The notes under the pieces were generated by a model, which was not told the origin of the DNA, searched no databases, and was given only the letters and a program-made list of their open reading frames with translations. A DNA stretch of 28,084 nt, taken from contig DCJQ01000011.1 in assembly GCA_002319965.1 (NCBI GenBank), positions 1 through 28,084 of the forward strand. Direction: 5' to 3'. Shown in pieces: positions 23,803 through 28,084 of this stretch. This DNA comes from Megasphaera sp. UBA1696. Its GTDB lineage: Bacteria; Bacillota; Negativicutes; Veillonellales; Megasphaeraceae. The translations under genes were made by a program, and so were the position numbers. Numbering within the stretch: the first letter of the stretch is position 1; each line of letters starts with the position of its first letter.

Positions 23803-24138
23803 CTATTTACGCAGCTTTTTACTGGTCTTGGGAGCCGTTTTAATGACGACATTACGGCCATCCTTCACGACTTCCAGGGAGATATCACCGACACCGTCTT
23901 TAAAATAGGCCATCTTGATGTCGAGGAGGATGGAACCTACTTTTTCCTGAAGGTCATCGGTAAAGAACTGACGGCGAAAATCGCCGGCCGTCTGTTTCTT
24001 ATCTGATTTTCGGACGGGTTGACGGCGAGGGCTGGCGTCACCATCTTCCCACCCCGTCGTTTCAAAGGTATCTTCTTCCTGAACACCTTTGAACATATCT
24101 TCAATTGAACGATTCTTAGGAATCTTATGTTTTGCCAA
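23803..24138 (-). CDS. Small charged protein of unknown function
   Basis: A 111-residue protein I do not recognise. The N-terminal half is polar and probably disordered (KHKIPKNRSIEDMF, many Asp, Glu, Arg and Lys). The C-terminal half has a predicted helix (DLQEKVGSILLDIKMAYF) and a short beta pair (DISLEVVKDGRNVVIKTAP), ending in a basic KTSKKLRK. There is no signal peptide or membrane helix, so it is probably cytosolic. The start is TTG; the one at 24138 (AKHKIPK) fits AGGTGA six bases upstream better than the TTG at 24144. It lies 10 bases after the propeller-like gene and 35 bases before the membrane protein gene. Confidence 0.65.
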   Translation of the reverse strand: MAKHKIPKNRSIEDMFKGVQEEDTFETTGWEDGDASPRRQPVRKSDKKQTAGDFRRQFFTDDLQEKVGSILLDIKMAYFKDGVGDISLEVVKDGRNVVIKTAPKTSKKLRK

Positions 24139-24148
24139 AGTCAATCAC

Positions 24149-25051
24149 CTATTCCTTTTCCATTTTATCCGACTTTTCCGACGCTTCATGCATACTGTTC
24201 AGCGTGATGCTGTTGAAGTCTTCCGGTGTCCGATAGGTAGCAATTTTCTTAAAGCCTACGCCCAAACGGCCCCGATAAGCGGCAATGACTTTGTCGTCAC
24301 GGTTCATTTCAGCAATGTAAATTTCCTGCCCGTCGAGACCGATGAGTCTGAAGTTACCGCTCGGCGAAATTTCGCGCCAGCTGCTGGTGGCCCCGTCGAG
24401 CATGTATACGACACCGGTCCGGAGGTTATCGTAGAAGAAAGTATCCGAATCGTAGAACACGGCGATGCGGCCGATATTTTCAGCCTGGACGTGGATACGC
24501 CGCGTATCGTAGTTGGCGTCGGTTCGATAAATGCGATAACGATCTTCTCCAACTTCAAGTTTCATATAAACGACATTGGTCGCCGTCGAATAAGCGACGT
24601 CGACGATTTTGCTGTCTGCCGGTGCATCTTCAATAGGCGTATCTAACTCCCGGTCCGGGTAGATCGGATTGTACTGGGCAATATAGACACCGTATTCCCC
24701 GGTCTTATTGTCGCGGCCATAGGTCGCAAAAATAGCCAGGTTACGGTCCGGAAGCCATTCAAAGAAAGAGACGTTGCGTCCGTGCAGATTGATACGCTGG
24801 GGATCGTTCTTTTTCCCGGCTTCATAGATGGTAACCTTATCATCGAGAATGGTCGCCATGAAGCGCTTGTCATAGGAATAGAAGCTGCGGCCGTTCGTTT
24901 CCGTACCGTCTCCCATGGCCTCTTGCTGCGTCGTCCCGCCGATTTGGAAGTCCGACGTCGGCGCAAACAAGACCTGGTCTAAATAAATATAAATGCCGGC
25001 CTGTACGGCAATACCGAGCACAAAGACGCCAATAAACTTTCGAAATTTCAT
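24149..25051 (-). CDS. Membrane-anchored, propeller-like extracytoplasmic protein, unknown function
   Basis: Encodes 300 residues. One membrane helix near the N-terminus (about 6-24, FIGVFVLGIAVQAGIYIYL) would act as an uncleaved anchor. The rest is a chain of short beta segments with repeating pattern (SYDKRFMATILDDKVTIYE; FFEWLPDRNLAIFATYG; DVAYSTATNVVYMKLEVG; RIAVFYDSDTFFYDN; LIGLDGQEIYIAEMN), as in TolB/DPP-IV-like propellers. No catalytic triad is visible, so a scaffold or sensor role is more likely than an enzyme. AGGAGG precedes the ATG. It follows the glycosidase gene by 11 bases. Confidence 0.7.
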   Translation of the reverse strand: MKFRKFIGVFVLGIAVQAGIYIYLDQVLFAPTSDFQIGGTTQQEAMGDGTETNGRSFYSYDKRFMATILDDKVTIYEAGKKNDPQRINLHGRNVSFFEWLPDRNLAIFATYGRDNKTGEYGVYIAQYNPIYPDRELDTPIEDAPADSKIVDVAYSTATNVVYMKLEVGEDRYRIYRTDANYDTRRIHVQAENIGRIAVFYDSDTFFYDNLRTGVVYMLDGATSSWREISPSGNFRLIGLDGQEIYIAEMNRDDKVIAAYRGRLGVGFKKIATYRTPEDFNSITLNSMHEASEKSDKMEKE

Positions 25052-25062
25052 AGCCTGCCCTC

Positions 25063-26007
25063 CTACTTGACGACGAACGCCGTCGGAATCATGCGTTCAC
25101 CCAAGAGGTCCGCCGGTTTGTTGATGACTTTTCCATTGTAATACAAGGTCGAACTGGATCCGCCATCGAGGTTGGCTGCAATGACGGCCCCTTCTTCATA
25201 CATGATATTCTGCAGGTCACGCAGCGTCGCCCCGACAGAATACCCGGGCTGACGACCGTCAATGACCAGAAGCAGTACGGTGCCGTCCTTACGCTGGCCA
25301 ATGGCCGTGCGCGGACCGACACCCCAGCCGCCGTCGCCATTGGTAATCATCTTTTCCCCGTTGACGATAAGCGCCGGACCGAAGGAGATGCCTTCGACGA
25401 CGTCCTTTTCTCGCAGTTCGGCTTTAGAATAGTTCCCGACGATGAGGTTGCCGCCGGAAGTGAAACCGACAAATTCATTCGTTTCATCGTCAGAAGAGTT
25501 CTGACCGAGGAGGTATTTTCCATCATGAATAATGAAGCCGTAAGGCTGGCGGCCTGTTCCGGTCCCGTTGGCATCATAGAAGCCGCCGGCATTGATAGCC
25601 GCTACGGCACCGACGCGTTCGGCAATGCCGCTCGTCGTATCACCTTTTTCATCCATATTCTCCGCCGTTGCGACCTGCAGGCGATGGGGATCGGGGACTT
25701 CCAGCAGGAAGCCCTTAAATCGACTGGAATCGATATTTTTCAGGGTAAGCGTCGTATCTGTACGAGCTTTGAAATTAAACAGCTCCTGCTTCGGCGTCGA
25801 GCTGATACCGCCTAAGATCTCATCAATTTCCTGCTGCGTAAAAAGCCACGTAATATACTGCGGATGGCGACTCTTCAAAATAGCGCCCACAACCGTCCGC
25901 TTCAAATTGTCGAAGGGTCCGAAGAGGACGACAAAAGGCGATGTCAGAGAGAAAAAAATGGCGATAAAGATAAAAAACTTACCGATTTCTTTTACGTGTT
26001 TCCTCAT
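25063..26007 (-). CDS. Phosphodiester glycosidase (NAGPA domain) family exported protein
   Basis: Encodes 314 residues. An N-terminal hydrophobic helix (about 10-30, FFIFIAIFFSLTSPFVVLFG) anchors or exports it. The NAGPA domain (Pfam phosphodiester glycosidase) spans about 95-314: INAGGFYD, GPRTAIGQRKDG, LLLVIDGRQPG, and NLDGGSSSTLYYNG, all hallmark segments. Members cleave GlcNAc from phosphodiesters; bacterial ones are linked to exopolysaccharide or wall teichoic-type polymers. The ATG at 26007 (MRKHVKEIG) is chosen because a GAGG sits six bases upstream and the anchor helix follows; the frame is open upstream into the deacetylase gene. It comes 22 bases after that gene. Confidence 0.9.
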   Translation of the reverse strand: MRKHVKEIGKFFIFIAIFFSLTSPFVVLFGPFDNLKRTVVGAILKSRHPQYITWLFTQQEIDEILGGISSTPKQELFNFKARTDTTLTLKNIDSSRFKGFLLEVPDPHRLQVATAENMDEKGDTTSGIAERVGAVAAINAGGFYDANGTGTGRQPYGFIIHDGKYLLGQNSSDDETNEFVGFTSGGNLIVGNYSKAELREKDVVEGISFGPALIVNGEKMITNGDGGWGVGPRTAIGQRKDGTVLLLVIDGRQPGYSVGATLRDLQNIMYEEGAVIAANLDGGSSSTLYYNGKVINKPADLLGERMIPTAFVVK

Positions 26008-26029
26008 ATGTAACCTCGAAAAAATAAAG

Positions 26030-26839
26030 TTAACGTTCTTCGTATTGCGGTGTTGTAACGCGCTGCTTGAAGTTTTCAATGTCGACAGCGTTGCCGATCC
26101 AAATCCGTTTGACGGCATACAGGTTATCCCCATACTTTGCCCAGCCCGGGTCCATGGTCACGGCCAGTTTAATACCGGCTGCCTTTAAGACCTCACCGGC
26201 TTCCCGGGTATAGCCGCCATAAGGGTAACAAAAGTATTCATTGGTAATACCGAGCTGTTCTTTTAACTCGGCCTGGCTCTTTTTAATCTCGTCGGCAAAG
26301 GTGTTCCCCGTCATCTCCGTTGCCCGCTCATGACGATAGCTGTGCGACGCAATGGTGAGGCCTGAAGCCTGCATTTCCTTCACTTGCTGCCAATTGATGC
26401 GCGTCCCCTGGTCCGTGTCATACGTCGGCACGAAAACCGTCCCGGCAAAACCGTATTCCTTTAAAATAGGCATGACGATACGGTACGTATCGGGATAGCC
26501 GTCATCAAAGGTAAGGACGACAGGCCGGACCGGCACCGGTTTGCCATGGGCCAAGTAGTCGTAAAGCTGATCCATGGTCAAGGGATGAAAATCGTTATCT
26601 TTCAAAAATTTCATCTGCTCCCGAAAGTGGGACTCTAACAGAACGGCGTCATTATCCGGAACGTCGCCGATCATATGGTACATCAGAACGGGAATGCCCT
26701 CTTTGGGCACAGCCATAGCAACTTCCTGCGACGGGTTCTTTTCCGCCGCAGGTGCATCGGCCGTTTTATTGTCCAGTGCGCAGCCTGCCAGTATAAGGCA
26801 GCTCAACAGAGCCATACAGGCCAATTTCAAGATGCGCAA
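26030..26839 (-). CDS. Polysaccharide deacetylase lipoprotein (NodB domain)
   Basis: Encodes 269 residues. The lipoprotein signal ends in LAGC with Cys20. The NodB domain starts near residue 105: TFDDGY (110-115, catalytic and metal Asp112/Asp113), HSYRH (166-170, metal His166 and His170) and FCYPYGGY. This family removes acetyl groups from peptidoglycan or other amino-sugar polymers such as PNAG. The preceding part (GIPVLMYHMIGD) is the usual strand of PgaB/IcaB-like and related proteins. The start is TTG at 26839 with GAGGGG upstream. It is the second gene of the operon, after the dehydrogenase. Confidence 0.92.
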   Translation of the reverse strand: MRILKLACMALLSCLILAGCALDNKTADAPAAEKNPSQEVAMAVPKEGIPVLMYHMIGDVPDNDAVLLESHFREQMKFLKDNDFHPLTMDQLYDYLAHGKPVPVRPVVLTFDDGYPDTYRIVMPILKEYGFAGTVFVPTYDTDQGTRINWQQVKEMQASGLTIASHSYRHERATEMTGNTFADEIKKSQAELKEQLGITNEYFCYPYGGYTREAGEVLKAAGIKLAVTMDPGWAKYGDNLYAVKRIWIGNAVDIENFKQRVTTPQYEER

Positions 26840-26863
26840 ATCGTACAGCCCCTCTCATCAAGA

Positions 26864-27835
26864 TCATTCATTGTCCCGCAGGGTTACTACGGGCAGTTCA
26901 TCATAGTGGCCGGCCAGGAAAAGCCGGATATAACGTTCCGCATCGTCGCGGATATCACGCACCGCTTCGACGGAATGGAAGCTGACGCTCGGCGTCAATA
27001 AAAATTCCGGCCGGGCAATCATTTTGAGAAGCATCGGACTCGGATGCTCTGTCGACAGGGCATCGAGGGCGGCACTGCGGATATGGCCGTCATCGACGGC
27101 ATGGTACAGGGCAGCTTCATCAACTAAGCCGCCGCGGCAGCAGTTGACGAACATGGCACCTTTTTTCATGGCTTCGAATTGTTCATCTTGAAAAATGTAG
27201 CGTGTCGATTCGTTCAGCGGCATGTGCAGTGATACGACGTCGCTAGTCTGAAGAAGTTTATCAAAATCGACAGGGCGGACGCTGCTTTCCATCATGAATT
27301 TTTCACTGACGAAGGGATCGTAAGCCTGGATTTTGCATCCAAAGGCCTGCAATCTTGAAGCAACGGCACGGCCGACATGGCCAAACCCGACGAGACCGAT
27401 AAGATTTTTACTGACCCGGTGAAGGGGCCAGGGAATAGAGCCGAATTCCCAACGGCTGTTGGTCCGGATATCACTCTGATATTCCGGCAGCTGTCGAATC
27501 AAAGCCAATATCATGGCGCAGGCATGATCGGCAATGTCGTCGACACAATAGGAAGTATTATTGATGACCATGACGCCCTTTTCATGCGCCGCTTTTATAT
27601 CGACATTATCAGACCGAGTCGATAAGACGACAATGAGTTTCAAGTCATCGAGTTCCTCAAGAAGCGAAGCCGTAATCGGTTCGGCATGGCAGATAATAAT
27701 CTCGGCATCATGCAGCCTGTCGGCTAACTCATCTTCATCTCCCGGAGGACAATATTCAACGCGCGCTACATCGCGCAGTCTCTCTCCAAAATCATCTTCA
27801 TCCTGACGTCCTGTCAAAACACTTATGTGATACAT
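26864..27835 (-). CDS. D-2-hydroxyacid dehydrogenase family protein, CtBP-like, His replaced
   Basis: Encodes 323 residues of the NAD-dependent D-isomer 2-hydroxyacid dehydrogenase family, closest in pattern to C-terminal binding protein-like members. The NAD loop is GFGHVG (150-155) followed by Asp173 (AYDPF). The substrate Arg is Arg234 (NCCRGGLVDE) and the acid Glu is Glu263 (ALSTEHP). The catalytic His normally sits in TPH; here the segment is TPSVSFHS, so Ser283 occupies that place and His287 is four residues later. It may therefore be inactive or altered. ATG at 27835 has AAGGGG upstream; a GTG at 27841 is too close. It heads the operon. Confidence 0.88.
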   Translation of the reverse strand: MYHISVLTGRQDEDDFGERLRDVARVEYCPPGDEDELADRLHDAEIIICHAEPITASLLEELDDLKLIVVLSTRSDNVDIKAAHEKGVMVINNTSYCVDDIADHACAMILALIRQLPEYQSDIRTNSRWEFGSIPWPLHRVSKNLIGLVGFGHVGRAVASRLQAFGCKIQAYDPFVSEKFMMESSVRPVDFDKLLQTSDVVSLHMPLNESTRYIFQDEQFEAMKKGAMFVNCCRGGLVDEAALYHAVDDGHIRSAALDALSTEHPSPMLLKMIARPEFLLTPSVSFHSVEAVRDIRDDAERYIRLFLAGHYDELPVVTLRDNE

Positions 27836-27888
27836 TATCACAGCCCCTTTTCTATAACCAAAATCATTTAGACATAAAGATACATCTA

Positions 27889-27918
27889 ATTATATACCAT
27901 GTAATCGTCAATTATCAA
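27889..27918 (-). promoter_or_regulatory. Promoter of the six-gene envelope operon
   Basis: Minus-strand TTGATA (27918-27913), an 18-base spacer and a perfect TATAAT (27894-27889). It diverges from the tRNA promoter; the -35 boxes are 15 bases apart. Confidence 0.65.
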
Positions 27919-27933
27919 GTATTCCCGCCGACC

Positions 27934-27963
27934 TTGACGGAGTTGTCAAAACTTTGATATAAT
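27934..27963 (+). promoter_or_regulatory. Promoter of tRNA-Ser
   Basis: TTGACG at 27934-27939, an 18-base spacer and TATAAT at 27958-27963 with the TGn extension. It lies 11 bases before the tRNA, so the 5' leader is very short. Confidence 0.75.
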
Positions 27964-27974
27964 ATTTTCGTTAT

Positions 27975-28063
27975 GGAAAGGTGTCCGAGTGGTTTAAGGA
28001 GCTAGTCTTGAAAACTAGTGATGCGGCAACGCACCGTGGGTTCGAATCCCACCCTTTCCGCCA
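27975..28063 (+). tRNA. tRNA-Ser(UGA)
   Basis: An 89-base tRNA. The acceptor GGAAAGG pairs with CCTTTCC (28053-28059), discriminator G, and an encoded CCA (28061-28063). The anticodon stem is CTAGT/ACTAG, and the loop CTTGAAA gives anticodon TGA at 28009-28011, reading UCA and other UCN codons. A long variable arm (GATGCGGCAACGCACC) marks a class II tRNA, as for Ser. The T loop is GGTTCGAATCCC-like. Confidence 0.97.
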
Positions 28064-28084
28064 ATCAAAACCACCAGTTTAACT

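Noticed and set aside
1..28084. CRISPR arrays, insertion sequences, prophage or toxin-antitoxin modules
   Set aside because: No regularly spaced repeats, transposase, integrase or typical toxin-antitoxin pair was found on either strand.

Overview
The window (about 51% G+C by eye) looks like chromosome from a diderm Firmicute of the class Negativicutes, most like Megasphaera or a relative; the genus is an inference. The Firmicute side shows in the whiA-yvcK-rapZ cluster, the sepF-ylmH-divIVA cluster, a T-box riboswitch and several TTG starts. The outer-membrane side shows in a secretin, a protein resembling the SLH anchor of OmpM porins, and envelope genes. I see no prophage, insertion sequence, CRISPR array or other large mobile element.

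Layout. (1) 1-337: minus-strand leader of an rRNA operon whose genes lie beyond the left edge, with two tandem promoters and a boxA-like site. (2) 355-2668, plus strand: two paralogous amino-acid-binding lipoproteins flanking a HAD phosphatase, ended by a perfect 20-bp bidirectional terminator. (3) 2756-13848, minus strand: radical SAM protein, pgeF, yggS/ylmE, sepF, ylmH, divIVA, a small SLH protein, a Cof-type HAD phosphatase, rapZ, yvcK, whiA and a secreted unknown protein; these are cell-division, RNA/metabolic-control and housekeeping genes packed with short gaps. (4) 14046-14507, plus strand: crcB fluoride channel. (5) 14512-16315, minus strand: a sodium:solute symporter behind a T-box leader whose specifier reads UUC (Phe) and whose antiterminator/terminator module occurs twice. 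(6) 16362-20539, minus strand: pgi, galE, a single-pass GspC/PilP-like protein and a short secretin. (7) 20592-23160, minus strand: a complete amino-acid ABC transporter (binding protein, permease, ATPase) with a structured leader and a long palindrome between the first two genes. (8) 23213-27918, minus strand: a six-gene operon with a D-2-hydroxyacid dehydrogenase-like protein lacking the usual catalytic His, a lipoprotein polysaccharide deacetylase, a phosphodiester glycosidase, a membrane-anchored propeller-like protein and two unknown proteins. (9) 27934-28063, plus strand: tRNA-Ser(UGA) with its own promoter.

Nutrient uptake recurs: three type-3 binding proteins, one permease/ATPase set and a T-box-controlled symporter. 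Envelope construction is the second theme (galE, secretin pair, SLH protein, deacetylase/glycosidase operon). The best candidates for something undescribed are the Phe T-box with a doubled expression platform, the six-gene envelope operon, the orphan secretin/GspC-like pair and the SLH-only protein. All functional calls come from reading the sequence; no database search was run.
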